Counted from the stretch's first letter, positions 47,606 through 59,257 are shown. The stretch is 64,000 bases of DNA from Candidatus Villigracilis propinquus (GCA_016714565.1 JADKDM010000041.1:46457-110456), one strand, 5' to 3'. A program made the numbers and translations. The notes: a model not told the origin generated them from the letters alone.

Positions 47606-47839
47606 TGCGATATTTTCGATGGATTGGGTCAACTCTGACGAATGCCGCCATCTGCTGTGGCCGCGGTGTTCTCTTCGGTTACAGCCAAAACCACATCCAC
47701 AGATCCCCACTAAATCCATTGCTGCCATGCTCACTTTCGCAGCTGCATTTCCTGCTTCTTCTGCCTGCTTGTGTACCGATTCTGCCGACTTCATGATATT
47801 GTCCAATACTTCTCCAGCAGAATTGGCGCGAATGACAAC
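47606..47839 (-). pseudogene. Remnant of an MCP signalling domain
   Basis: Only about 78 codons resemble the C-terminal helices of the neighbouring receptors (RANSAGEVLDNI, SVHKQAEEAGNAAAKVS, SELTQSIENIAS), with internal shifts. No sensor, membrane span or tip region is present, and flanking sequence is unrelated. It looks like a leftover from duplication or recombination in the array. Confidence 0.65.
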
Positions 47840-47968
47840 TGACCTCGTGCGCAAGCTGTATATTTTCGAAATAGAATACAAAGGCAGAGATGTAGTGATT
47901 TGAATGTAGCCTTTCACACTTCAGCGAATATTCATTTGGACGATCGAATGAGCATGGTTTGAATTACT

Positions 47969-49450
47969 TTAGTTGTTGCTAAATTTGGCTACCAACTTGC
48001 TGAGCCGTTCGGCAAGCTGAGTGAGTACTATGGCACTGATCAATTCCTGACCATTTTCTGAAATCACCTGCCCGGAATGACCGCTTAACTCGGCGATCTC
48101 CTTTGCAATGCTGTTGGTAACGATCGAAGTCTCAGACAAACGCACGTTAACATCGCGCACTCCGCCAAATGTTTGGGCAATATTCTCTGCAACATTCTGT
48201 GTGACGATTGATTGTTCCTGAATGGCTGCTGAAATGGTCATGACGATCTCATTGACATCACGGATGACCTTTACGATCTTGTCGATATCCGTCACAGCTT
48301 CTGCCGTTGAGTTTTGAATGGAGTCGATCTTGTCCTTGATTTCATTGGTTGCTTCAGCGGTTTGCTTGGCGAGTTCTTTGATCTCATTGGCTACCACAGC
48401 AAAGCCTTTGCCTGCCGCTCCTGCGCGCCGCTTCGATCGTTGCATTGAGTGCGAGAAGATTGGTTTGCGAGGAGATGCTGGTGATCGTTTCCGTTACTTT
48501 GCCGATTTCCTGGGCAGATTGTCCGAGTCCTTTCATGATCTCGGAAAATTGGTTTACTTGAGTGGCCGCTTGGGTTGTGGTGGCATGCACTCTTTCAGAA
48601 TTGAGTGCAATTTCGCCAACCGTGGCATTCATTTCTTCAACCGCAGTGGCTACGGCTTGCAAACCGGCGCTGGCTTGATCCATTCCTGTCGCAACAGAAG
48701 TTGTAGTAGCGCTTAGCTTCTGCTGCAGTTGCGATCAGGTCAGTTTTGAAGAAAGCTGAGCAGCGCCCTCGGTTAATTGATGGCTGGTTTTTTTTGTGAC
48801 TGAAAACACATCGCGGATGACCGTTTTTGTCTGTCCATAATATTCGGTCAGATCATGCTCATCGATGTTCACTGTTATGAAGGTTAGGTCCATCCCAATG
48901 GACTGTAAGTAGTCATAGAAGAATGCGTCCGATACGGCCTGCATATCAAAGTTGAATATGGTGAAGACTGCCCGTTCGGCATGAGCCCGAAAACCCGGTC
49001 GATAGAAGTAGTACCTAGTTAAGATATTTGCGTACCAGATCCTGATAAACACTGTAGCTGCCGATATACCATTTCATCGGCAGGTCGATCACATTGTGCG
49101 TTTTCCCAAGTCGGAGTCGTTTCTCAAAGTAATCCGTTCCATACTGCCCTCCTGTGGCGGCCTTCTGAAAGATTTCACGGAAGGATTGAGCTTGAGTCTT
49201 TTCCAGATGTTCACGCAATTGGGTTACTGTCATCTTGCGTTTGCGGGCATGCGCCTCGAAGAACGATAATGTCGGCGCGAATGAGAACTGGTTGTCGTAG
49301 AATTCTTTGGCGATCAAGGTCAGCCACGCGCTCTGCCCAACCTGCAAGCTGCTTTCGAATTCGAACATCCTCCGAGGTGAAGCGCATGAATTCTTTTCTA
49401 AGTTTGAGGTTGGTGTCATTGATACGATACTCATCAATTAGTTATTTCAT
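47969..49450 (-). CDS. Chemoreceptor F: globin-coupled (HemAT-like) soluble transducer, frameshifted
   Basis: It starts at ATG 49450. The N-terminal 190 residues match the protoglobin/globin-coupled sensor fold: EFMRFTSEDV, then FYDNQFSFAPTLSFFEAH, and LRLGKTHNVIDLPMKWYIGS, in which the His after GKT is the probable proximal heme ligand. There is no membrane segment. The signalling domain (SSQTNLLALNATIEAAR, AGKGFAVVANEIKELAKQTA) belongs to a different subgroup from its neighbours. It probably directs aerotaxis by binding oxygen at heme. Shifts near 49440, 49370, 49020, 48735 and 48430. Confidence 0.82.
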
Positions 49451-49465
49451 GGGAATCATTTCCTT

Positions 49466-51817
49466 TTAAGAATGCTTGTTGATTTTGAAGCGGGAGACCA
49501 CCTGCAATAATTGCTGTGCCATTTCTCTCAGCGAAGCTGCTGAATTGGAAACTTCCAGCACCTGTGCAGATACTTCTTCGGTGGAAGCGGAAACTTGCTC
49601 GACAGCCGCGCTGCTTTCCTCGCTGATGCTTGCAATGCTTTCAATGGACATGGTTAGATCTGATGAATTTGCCGCCATCTCTTCGGTGGCTGCTGTTTTC
49701 TCTTCGATCACCGATGAGACTGCATCGACAGCTTCTACTAATTCTGTGGCGGCCTTGCTCACTTTTGAAGCGGTATTCCCTGCTTCCTCCGCTTGCTTGT
49801 AGACAGATTCAGCGGCAACCAGAATGTTCTCAAGGGCCATACCGGCTGAGTTGGCGCGAACGACGCCAGCTTCCGTTGCGGATGCCCGCATGGCATCGGT
49901 CGCGGCTCCACGGTCTGTTGAATACCTTTGATCAGCTTGCCGATCTCTTTGGTGGCCGAGGCTGGAGCGCTCTGCGAGAGTTTTCTCACTTCATCTGCTA
50001 CCACTGCAAAGCCCTTGCCCTGTTCCCCGGCACGAGCGGCTTCGATGGCCGCGTTGAGTGCAAGCAGGTTAGTCTGGCTGGCGATATCTTCGATGGTCTC
50101 AATGATGTTGCCGATCTCTTCAGAGCGGGTGCTCATCTCTTCCATCTTGGTGGTGGAGAGACCCACCTTGCTGCGGATCGCTTCCATCCCGAGAATGGTT
50201 CCTGCACCGTTTTGCTCCTCCCGGGAATGACTCGCTGCTTTGGCTGAGTCGCGGGTTACGGCTTGTGCATTGTTCGCCACTTGTTCTATGGCAGAACTGA
50301 TGCGAGAGGTTATTTGAAGCCTTGCTGATGGCATTTGCCTGTTCCTGCGCACCCTTGGCAACTCCTTCAATAGCGCGGTTCATTTGCTCAACCGAAGAGG
50401 ATGTCTTCGATATTCCAGTAGTTTGCTGAGTGATGCCGGTTGCCACTTGCTGAATGGTGGAGGTGATTTGACTCATAGCCCAGATTGACTGGATGTCGAG
50501 TCCAACTGTCCTGAAGATTCAAGAAGCGCGCGGGCGGTTACATTAACATCCCCCATGCTTGCATGCAAATTCGTCACCATGTTCGAAATGGCGTTCCCTA
50601 ATACATCCCGTGCAGACTGCGGCTGGACGTTTTCCGTCAAGTCGCCATCTGCAACCTTTTGAGCAACCCCCGCCATATTCTGTAAATATTTCACCATGTT
50701 GTTGAACGCCGAGATGGTTTGCCCGATCTCATCTTCATCGCCTGCTTGCAAGCTGAGCTGCAGATCACCGGAGGCGATCTGGTCGGCAGCTTTGCTGATG
50801 ATCACGATCGGACGGGTGAGCCGTTTTGTGACGAACGAGATCAATCCGCTCATCAACAAAATACCGCTTGCACAAACAATGATGAGGATCAGACGCAGTC
50901 GGTTTGCGTCTGCCAGCATTTCCGCATCTGGCACAACGACAACGAACCCCCATTGACCGGTTTTGACAGGCGTGTAAAACATAGTGACCGTTTTGCCGCT
51001 GAAAGGATCAAGGGTGTTCACATATCCACTGTTACCTGCTGGACCTGTGTGCTGATTTCAGCCAATTGCGGATTATTGTTTTCTTTTGCAAAGTCGTTCA
51101 GTGTTTTTATTGCCGATCAACGCCTTGTCAGGTGCGGAAACAAAGATGCCGGGATTGCTGACTAGAAAGGCATACCCGCTCTTGAACACCTTTATTTGGC
51201 TGATCTCTTCATCCAGATTGTTGAGTGAAACATCAATACCCGCGATCCCAATGAACTTGCCGGAGCGATCAACAATGGGGGAGATGTAACTGGTCATCAA
51301 GACTCCTTGATAAAGATACGGCTCGATCACACTGTCAGCCTGGGTCTGTTTGGGGATCAGGTAATAATCGGAAGTTTCGTAATCTGCGAGCGGGTCTAAT
51401 GTGAGCTTGCCCGTCAGGCGGTTCCAGTAGGGGATGAAGCGCCCTGTCTGATCGTGGCCAACCTGATTGACAAACTCGCTGTCTAGGCCGTCAAAGGCAT
51501 TTGGCTCGTAGCCGACGTATGATCCAAGGATGCTCGGGTTTCCTCAACCTGACTTTTAATATTTAGGATGTCGTCACGGTTGGCCCCTGATAGCCGGACA
51601 TCATTGAACTCATGGTACGGCTGACGCTGAGGTCAGCGCTCATTTGGCTGTTGAAATCGTTGGAATAATTTGCCGCCATTTGGGCTGCTGATTCGTAGGC
51701 GAGTTTTTTCTCTGAGCTGCCGGACATTAGAATGGAAGTGATGGTCAGGACGATGAAAACAGTTAATACCACCGGAAGAATTTGCAAGATCATTTTTTGC
51801 GATATTGAACGTTTCAT
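49466..51817 (-). CDS. Chemoreceptor G: dCache MCP, frameshifted
   Basis: It starts at ATG 51817: TM1 MILQILPVVLTVFIVLTIT, then a large dCache sensor with FVNQVGHDQTGRFIPYWNR, TSYISPIVDRSGKFIGIAGI, and SGYAFLVSNPGIFVSAP. TM2 (LRLILIIVCASGILLMSGL), HAMP and the signalling domain ending VVSRFKINKHS follow. Shifts occur near 51550, 51370, 51070, 50480, 50310 and 49900. The joined length is about 780 residues. It starts 25 bases after cheW-1, so receptor and CheW are likely co-expressed. dCache_1 receptors commonly sense amino acids or other small metabolites; the ligand here is unknown. Confidence 0.85.
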
Positions 51818-51841
51818 ATGCTTCTCATCCTTTTCCGCTAT

Positions 51842-52295
51842 TTAGACAGTTAATGCTTCGAGAGATTTTTGTTCATCAAGATTCAAGACCCTGTTCAATT
51901 CCAGCATGATGATGAGTCGATTTTTCCCAGGCGGACAATGCCTTTGAGGAATGCAGAGTCGACGGAGTTGATCATTGGCGGCAATGGTTCGACGGAATCA
52001 TCGGCAACACGCAGCACTTCTGAAACCGCGTCCACAATGATGCCGGCCTTGATGTTGCCCATGGTGACGATCATGATGCGGGTCTGTCGGGTATCTTCCT
52101 TCGGGTCGCGCGCGAAACGGGTGCGCAGATCAATAACGGGGAGCACGCTACCGCGCAAGTTGGTGACTCCCTTTACATAGTCAGGCGTTTGTGGAAGTGG
52201 CGTGATCGCCTGCATTTTGATGATGCTTTCCACCATGGCAATGTTGATGCCATAAAATTCATTTGCCAGTTCAAAACCACAAGTTGTTGTTCCAT
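51842..52295 (-). CDS. cheW: CheW-like coupling protein 1, frameshifted
   Basis: About 150 residues joined: start MEQQLVV at 52295, one shift near 52270, main frame IAMVESIIKMQAITPLPQTP to SAFLKGIVRLGKI, a second shift near 51920, and end LNLDEQKSLEALTV. CheW couples receptors to the CheA kinase. It is nearly identical to CheW 2 at 54451-54905 over most of its length. It lies between receptors H and G. No cheA or cheY is in the window. Confidence 0.88.
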
Positions 52296-52320
52296 TTTTT
52301 TATCTCAGAGGACCGAGGGT

Positions 52321-52353
52321 GTTGTGAGGGCAATATTCCATTGCCCTCACAAC
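52321..52353. repeat. Duplicated intercistronic hairpin, copy 1
   Basis: GTTGTGAGGGCAAT (52321-52334) pairs perfectly with ATTGCCCTCACAAC (52340-52353) around ATTCC. The same sequence recurs at 54930-54962, each time between a receptor stop and a cheW start. With no long T tract it may stabilise or partly terminate the message. Confidence 0.75.
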
Positions 52354-52363
52354 AAAATCATAT

Positions 52364-54399
52364 TTATTTCGATGATTCTGTTCCCCAGTTTTAAGCGGGC
52401 AACCACCTGTGAAAGCCGTTGAGCCATTTCCATCAGGGATGTCGCCGAAGCGGAGACTTCTTCCACCTGTGCGGATACTTCCTCTGTGGAGGCGGATACT
52501 TCCTCAACGGAAGCGCTGTTTTCTTCGCTGACACTTGCTATGTTCTCGATGGACTGGGTCAACTCTGATGAATTCGCCGCCATCTCTTCGGTCGCTGCGG
52601 TATTCTCTTCGATCACCGCCGAGACAGTATCAACGGCTTCGACCAGTTCAGCAGCTGCAGCGCTGACTTTTGCCGCCGCATTCCCCGCCTCTTCCGCCTG
52701 CTTGTATACCGACTCAGCCGCATCAAGAATATTCTCAAGCACTTCACCGGAAGAGTTGGCGCGGTTGACACCCAACTCAACTTCTTCCGCTGAAGCCTTC
52801 ATGGCTGTGACAGCCTCGGAAACTGTTTTCTGGATGCCTTTGATCAATGTGCCAATTTCCTTGGTGGCGAGGCTGGAGCGTTCAGCGAGTTTTCGTACTT
52901 CGTCGGCTACTACTGCGAAGCCCTGGCCTTGGTCCCCGGCACGGGCGGCTTCGATCGCGGCATTGAGCGCGAGTAAATTGGTTTGGGAGGCAATGTCTTC
53001 AATCGTCTCGACAATGGCACCGATCTCTTCGGGCGGACGCCCATCTCCTCCACTTTAGCAGCCGACACACCGACTTTACTGCGGATCGCTTCCATGCCGA
53101 CAATGGTGTCTTTTACGGTCTTTGCACCGTCGCGAGAGTATGTAGCAGCCTGAGCTGAATCGCGGGTGACGGATTGAGCGTTGCTGGCAACCTGTTCAAT
53201 GGCGGTGCTGATGCGTGAGGTGACCTGGGAGGCTTTGCTGATGGCATTGGCCTGTTCCTGGGCGCCTTTGGCTACGCCTTCGATGGCGCGGTTCATTTGC
53301 TCAACGGAGGAGGAGGTCTTTGTTACGCCAGTGGTTTTGCTGGGTGATACCCATGGCAACCTGTTGAATGGTTGTGGCGATCTGTCGGGTGGCGTCTCCT
53401 GATTGTTCAGAAGCAGATGCCAGCTGGGAAGAGGCGGCGGAGACTGCGGTAGCATTTTCAAGCACCTGTCCAACGGCATGCGCGCAGACCAGCGATCATA
53501 TTGGCGAAGGAGTTGCCGAGTTCATCTTTTTCAGATTTCGGGGGGTCACCATTGTGGTCAGGTCGTTTTGGGAAATGGCGGTCGCGGATACACCCATGCC
53601 CTGCATGTAGTTAATCAGCGGATCGAAGGCTTTGCCAATATCCCCGATCTCATCCTCACGCAGGCGCACTTTATCTTTCTCGGCGTCTTTCATATCGCGC
53701 ACCAGATCGCCAACCGACATTGCCTTGGCGATGTTCACAACGATGTTTAACGGCACAGTGATACTGCGGCTGATGACGACCACAAAGCCGATCGCAACGA
53801 TCACCCCAAATATGCTTACCAGAACCAGGGTCATACTGGAGGAGGAAAAAGTAGCTGCATTCTCGTTGGAAAGTTCTTCGGCTAACCCGGCATTGACCTC
53901 GACGATCGCTTCCATGGCTGTGCCGACTGCTTTGCGGGCGTTGGAGGCTTCGCCCCCATCGGTAATACTGGTAATCGCGACGTCTATGTTGCCGCTGTCC
54001 ACATTCTTCATGACCGTATCCACAGCATCATGATAGACAGGCGAGGTCTTGTCGAACTCAGCCAGGCTGCTTTTCTCTTTTCTCCAAGCTGACCGGCACG
54101 GTAGGTATCCATCAGCCCATTGATCGTTTCTTATGTCCCCTTCGATCGCTTCTTGTTTCTTCGCGCCCTGCGAAATACAAGTGAATTTATACAGATCCCG
54201 CGCAATTTCCATAACGCAGAATTGGCAGAGCTGACTTCCCGGATCGGCAGGGTCTGGTCGGTATATAAAGATTCCGAACCCTGGTTAATGGTGTTCATAG
54301 ACATATAGCCTACGGCAGCGATGATGATCATTAATACAACTACCGCGCCAAACCCCCCAATCAACTTAGTACTTGTCTTTCATTATCGAGCCATTTCAT
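52364..54399 (-). CDS. Chemoreceptor H: four-helix-bundle MCP, frameshifted
   Basis: It starts at ATG 54399 (AGGAG upstream): MKWLDN, then after a shift TM1 GGFGAVVVLMIIIAAVGYM. A periplasmic 4HB_MCP-like helical bundle (ESLYTDQTLPIREVSSAN) is followed by TM2 (LVLVSIFGVIVAIGFVVVI), HAMP (AKAMSVGDLVRDM) and the signalling domain. The C-terminal half is nearly identical to receptor I. An extra G near 52385 changes the expected ending GTESSK to a run-on (RIIEINMILL). Shifts also near 54375, 54140, 53520 and 53040. 4HB receptors often sense small molecules directly or via binding proteins. Confidence 0.85.
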
Positions 54400-54450
54400 A
54401 TTATGCTCCTGAATATTTATGAATATTCTTCGACGTCAGGACTTTTAGGT

Positions 54451-54905
54451 TTAGCTGACAGCCAAAGCCTCAAGTGAGCGTTGTTCATTAAGATCGAGTA
54501 CTTTCCGAGCTCCAGCATGATGATGAGACGGTTCTCCAGACGGACAATGCCTTTGAGGAATGCAGAGTCGACGGAGTTGATCATCGGGGGTAAGGGCTCC
54601 ACAGTATCATCGGCAACACGCAGCACCTCTGAAACCGCGTCCACAATAATGCCGGCCTTGATGTTACCCATGGTGACGATCATGATGCGGGTCTGTCGGG
54701 TATCTTCCTTCGGGTCGAGCGCGAAGCGGGTTCGCAGGTCGATGACGGGCAGAACACTGCCGCGCAAGTTGGTGACTCCCTTTACATAGTCAGGAGTCTG
54801 TGGAAGCTGCGTGATCACCTGCATTTTGATGATGCTTTCCACCATGGCAATGTTGATGCCATAAAATTCATTTGCCAGTTCAAAAACCACAAGTTGTTGT
54901 TCCAT
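54451..54905 (-). CDS. cheW: CheW-like coupling protein 2
   Basis: It starts at ATG 54905 (GGAG upstream): EQQLVVFELANEFYGINIAM, VKGVTNLRGSVLPVIDLR, GIIVDAVSEVLRVADD. One missing base near 54505 turns the expected ending LDLNEQRSLEALAVS into an unrelated tail; the intended stop is at 54451. It is nearly identical to CheW 1, showing a recent tandem duplication together with the neighbouring receptor and hairpin. It is expected to link receptor arrays to CheA. Confidence 0.9.
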
Positions 54906-54929
54906 TTTTTATCTCCAGATGACAAGGGT

Positions 54930-54962
54930 GTTGTGAGGGCAATATTCCATTGCCCTCACAAC
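54930..54962. repeat. Duplicated intercistronic hairpin, copy 2
   Basis: GTTGTGAGGGCAAT (54930-54943) and ATTGCCCTCACAAC (54949-54962) with loop ATTCC, as at 52321-52353. It lies between receptor I and cheW-2. Confidence 0.75.
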
Positions 54963-54972
54963 AAAATCATGT

Positions 54973-57003
54973 TTATTTCGATGATTCTGTTCCCAGTTTG
55001 AAGCGGGCAACCACCTGTGAAAGTCGTTGAGCCATCTCCATCAGGAAGTCGCCGAAGCGGAGACTTCTTCCACCTGTGCGGATACTTCCTCTGTGGAGGC
55101 GGATACTTCCTCAACGGAAGCGCTGTTTTCTTCGCTGACACTTGCTATGTTCTCGATGGACTGGGTCAACTCTGATGAATTCGCCGCCATCTCTTCGGTG
55201 GCTGCGGTGTTCTCTTCGATCACGGCTGAGACCGCGTCCACGGCCTCGACCAATTCCGTGGCCGCTGCGCTGACCTTTGAAGCTGCACTTCCTGCATCTT
55301 CCGCCTGCTTGTAAACGGACTCGGCTGCGACGAGGATATTGCCCAATACCGTCCCTGCTGAGTTTGCACGGACCACGCCTGCTTCCACTTCTGTGGCAGA
55401 GGCTTTCATGGCTTCCACTGCTTCACTGACGGTCTTCTGAATGCCTTTGATCAATGTGCCAATTTCCTTGGTCGCGAGGCTGGAGCGTTCAGCGAGTTTT
55501 CGTACTTCATCAGCCACCACTGCGAAGCCCTTGCCTTGTTCTCCGGCACGGGCGGCTTCGATAGCTGCGTTCAAAGCCAGCAGGTTGGTCTGGCTTGCGA
55601 TATCTTCAATGGTCTCGACAATGGCGCCGATCTCTTCGGAGCGGACGCCCATCTCTTCGACCTTTGTGGCAGAGAGACCCACCTTGCTGCGAATGGCTTC
55701 CATCCCTGTAATGGTTTCCTCTACAGTCTTGGCGCCATCACGTGAGTAACTTGCGGCTTCAGCAGAATCGCGGGTCACTGCTTGGGCATTGCTGGCGACC
55801 TGTTCAATGGCGGTGCTGATACGAGAAGTGACTCGGAAGCTTTGCTGATGGCATTGGCCTGTTCCTGGGCGCCTTTGGCTACGCCTTCGATGGCGCGGTT
55901 CATTTGCTCAACGGAGGAGGAGGTCTTTGTTACGCCAGTGGTTTGCTGGGTGATGCCCATGGCAACCTGTTGAATGGTGGTAGCGATCTGTCGGGTGGCA
56001 TCTCCTGATTGTTCAGAAGCAGATGCCAGCTGGGCAGAGGCGGCTGAGACTGCGTTGGCGCTTTCGAGGACTTGTCCAACTGCGTCACGCAGACCTGCGA
56101 TCATCTTGGCGAATGAATTGCCAAGTTCATCTTTGGTCGATTTCGGTGTCACCATGGTGGTGAGATCGTTTTCAGCGATGGCGTTGGCAGATACACCCAT
56201 GCCTTGCATGTAGTTGATGAGGGCGTCGAAGGCGTTACTGATATCGCCGATCTCGTCCTTGCGTTTTCGGACTGTGTCTTTCTCGGCTTCGCTGACATCG
56301 CGCACCAGGTCGCCGACGGATAGTGCCTTGGCCAATTTGGTCAGGAATCCCAGCGGGGTGGAGATGCTGTTCGAAATGACGATGCAAAACCCATTGCGGC
56401 CAGTACAGCGATCACTGATAACGATCATGATCGTGGTTGCCTTATTTGCAAGGGCAGTATTCTCTTCGGAACGCCTTTGGCTTGCTCCACTTTCATCTGC
56501 TGCATCGCGTCTAGGTCTTCTTCCACAGATTTGGCGCTTGCAAAGGCATCTCCACGCAGGGTGGTTAACGCCTCATCAGGTTTGCCCGCTAACGCCAGCG
56601 CCATGATCTGGTCGCGATAGCCATTGAATTCTTCGTAGCTTGTCATGTATTCGTCAAATAGAGTCTGCATCTCAGTAGAGACGATCAACTTTTCATAATC
56701 AGCTGAGGTTGTGACGATCAGCGCGTCAAGCTCTTTGATCGTGTCGGCATACTTTTGTGCTTCGGTTGTATCTTTTGCCAATATCATGTCGCGCAGGTTA
56801 ACGCGAATCCGCTGGAATGCAACACCGGCATCGGCGATCTGACCGATCGGCACGGTTTGATTCTGATACAGGCGGGTATCTGCAGCATCGATCTGTTTGA
56901 GATAGTAGACCCCAGCACTCCAACGACGGCTGTGATCACGGCGATGAACAAAAAACTGCCGATCAACTTCACACTTGTCTTCCATATTATTGAGAACATT
57001 CAT
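54973..57003 (-). CDS. Chemoreceptor I: four-helix-bundle MCP, first gene of the array
   Basis: It starts at ATG 57003 (AGGAG upstream): MNVLNNMEDK, then after a shift TM1 VKLIGSFLFIAVITAVVGVL. A periplasmic helical domain (RLYQNQTVPIGQIADAGVAF, FDEYMTSYEEFNGYRDQIMA), TM2, HAMP (KALSVGDLVRDVSEA) and the signalling domain (EDIASQTNLLALNAAIEAAR) follow. The ending RFKLGTESSK with a TAA at 54973 is intact. Shifts near 56960, 56450, 55830 and 55050. About 675 residues. It and receptor H are paralogues from a recent duplication. Confidence 0.87.
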
Positions 57004-57341
57004 GTTATACAAGCTCCTTTTTTTGAATTTCATTTATTGAAACCTTACATAATTCCAGATGTGGGTAAATAAAATGACCCATAATAAAATGCTGGGTTGC
57101 CAAATCCATACCATTGTATGAAGGGGCTTTTCCCATAATAAAAATGAAGGTAAGAACTCGTTAATATTCTGTGAATTTTTGCGCTTTCAATGTCCCCACT
57201 CACCCGTTGAACGATATTGAAATTAAATGCCTGCGAATGGCTCGCCCATGTGATTAAATGGCTGGTTAGATTAAGGCGCATTTCCGTACCACCCATTTTG
57301 GCAGGGTCTATGTTTACGGCAGATGTGCTTCATCCGGGCAG
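57004..57341. other. Non-coding stretch upstream of the chemoreceptor array
   Basis: 338 AT-rich bases with no convincing gene. The array promoter should be here, reading leftward, but I could not fix a -35/-10 pair with confidence. The leader AAAAAAAGGAGCTTGTATAAC before ATG 57003 gives the ribosome binding site. Confidence 0.5.
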
Positions 57342-57521
57342 TTATGCCAGCTCGAAGGTCAAAACCTGGAGTTGTATTGGCAGCGGGATAAGCTCGGTTT
57401 GCTTGACTTGCACAGCCAGCCCAATGTTGAATTGGCAGATCTGGCATTGCTTCATTGCCTCGGCCAGTAAACAGCATCTGCACATTGCAATATGGGATTC
57501 GATTTTTTCGTTTTCAGTCAT
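57342..57521 (-). CDS. Small zinc-ribbon-like protein
   Basis: 59 residues from ATG 57521 (AAGAGGA upstream). Cys residues are arranged as CRCC and CQIC, which could bind one zinc, in a helical N terminus (TENEKIESHIAMCRCCLLAE). It is on the same strand as the chemoreceptor array, 338 bases upstream of its first gene. No family recognised; role unknown. Confidence 0.45.
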   Translation of the reverse strand: MTENEKIESHIAMCRCCLLAEAMKQCQICQFNIGLAVQVKQTELIPLPIQLQVLTFELA

Positions 57522-58006
57522 GGCTTTATCCTCTTTCTTGAGATTTGTGAAATTTTTGATCAAAAGGCTGTAGTAGTGCTGTTTATATTAAGCGAAACGA
57601 CAGCGGGGTTGGACGGCCGATCCATGCCATGTTATATGGAAACAAGAAAAGTCGTAATAAAAAACGAGAAAGAAGCCATTAAAAAAGCGGTGAATTTCCA
57701 GTGGTTATCGCGGGAAGTTTGCACCCTTGAAGCTATTCCAGCGCCGTCTAAAGGAGAAAAATTAATGGTCTTTTTATTACGATTATGGATCGTTCACATT
57801 AAGATGTTTTCAACTTGAGACTGATATAGACGGTCAGTCGCCTCTTGTTTATATTTAATTGTCTTTGGATATATTGATGACCCATTCGCGGCCTTCTTGA
57901 AAAGATAGATAGGCAGGGCGATTAACGAACTAGGCATTCAGGTGAAGCCAAGGATTTTGAAACGATCATTTGAAAAACCTATATATTGTGCAGTTGGAGT
58001 AACTGA
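57522..58006. other. Mostly non-coding gap; one weak small reading frame
   Basis: 485 bases. An ATG at 57624 (plus strand) opens a 64-codon frame starting PCYMETRKVVIKNEKEAIKK, without a ribosome binding site or known similarity, so I do not call it a gene. GGAG before ATG 58007 serves the EAL-HDOD gene. Confidence 0.4.
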
Positions 58007-59257
58007 ATGTCTGATTTGTTTGTTGGCAGACAACCTGTCTTGAATCGATACAAAGAGACCATTGGCTACGAATTACTTTATCGGGCAATGCCAACGGATT
58101 CACAGGCAGAATTTATTGATGGGACTGTGGCAACTTCTCAGGTCTTATTAAATACCCTTTTTGAAATGGGTCTGGATGCGATTGTCGGTTCACATCAGGC
58201 ATATATAAATTTCACCAGGGATTTCCTCGTGAAAGATGATCTGATCCAGTTACTCGCAGCGATCCGAACCGAAAATTTTGATCCCAAAAGAGTTGTGTTG
58301 GAAATCGTGGAAGATATTTCGCTTGATGATGAGCTCATCCAGGCACTTTATCGATTCAAGAAAAGCATTTCCAAATTGCACTGGATGATGTGACTTCTTT
58401 GGATCGTTACTCCAATTCTTGGCAAGGGAGTGGTCGATATTGTTAAGATTGATCTGCTGGCAATTAACAGAGCCATTCTTTGGATCTGGTGCGTTATATA
58501 AAACAATACGATATTCTGCTTCTGGCGGAGAAAAGTGGAAACCCTGGAGGACTTTTCTCTCTGTCTGAGCCTGGGGTTTGATTTCTTTCAAGGCTATTTT
58601 TTTTATAAGACGGAGACGATCAAAGATAAAAATAAAAAGATGGATGTATCAAGGCTAAGCATCATGCGTTCATTAGCTGCTATTATGAGTTCCCGCGCCG
58701 ATTTTAGTGTGTTGGAACCGATAATTTCACAGGATGTGAGGTTAAGCTATAAATTACTGAGGCTGGTCAATTCTGGTTACTATTCCATGGCGTACGGTGT
58801 CAAATCCATTCAACACGCGATTTCCCTGATGGGATTGCAGCAACTTCGAGGTTGGCTGCTGCTGCTTACGATGACTACTGTGGATGATAAGCCGCATATA
58901 TTGACGACCATAGCTCTTCAACGGGCGAAAATGTGTGAACTACTTGGCAAAGATTTGAGAGACCGACAGACCGAATCGTATTTCTTGATCGGCCTGCTTT
59001 CGGTTCTGGATGCTATTATGGATCTTCCCATGTGTGAAGTGGTGGAAAATTTGTCACTTGCCAATGAACTTTCCGAGGCGTTGGTTAGCAGGACAGGGAG
59101 GTTGGGAATGGTGCTAACAGGCGTGATTGCGGCAGAAGGCGGTAATTGGGATAACGTTTTACCATTAGGCTTCAAGCCTGAGGCATGGCAGGATATTTAT
59201 TATGAGTCTGCAAAGTGGTCTAGTATGGTCATGAATCAAGTAGGCGAAGAAGAATAA
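58007..59257 (+). CDS. EAL-HDOD regulatory protein, frameshifted
   Basis: It starts at ATG 58007 (GGAG upstream). The N-terminal half resembles the degenerate EAL domain of the YuxH/CdgJ type (FVGRQPVLNRYKETIGYELL, then VLEIVEDISLDDELIQAL); the usual EAL catalytic signature is replaced, so it probably does not cleave c-di-GMP. The frame is broken several times at 58390-58540, then resumes with FDFFQGYFF and a C-terminal HDOD domain (LSIMRSLAAIMSS, SYKLLRLVNSGYY). Such proteins often regulate motility, consistent with position between chemotaxis and flagellar genes. Confidence 0.85.

Noticed and set aside
52318..54969. Repeated hairpins as a CRISPR or attachment-site pair
   Set aside because: There are only two copies, each before a cheW gene and duplicated together with it; no spacers or integrase.
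57624..57818. 64-codon reading frame
   Set aside because: No ribosome binding site, no family similarity, and a basic low-complexity composition.
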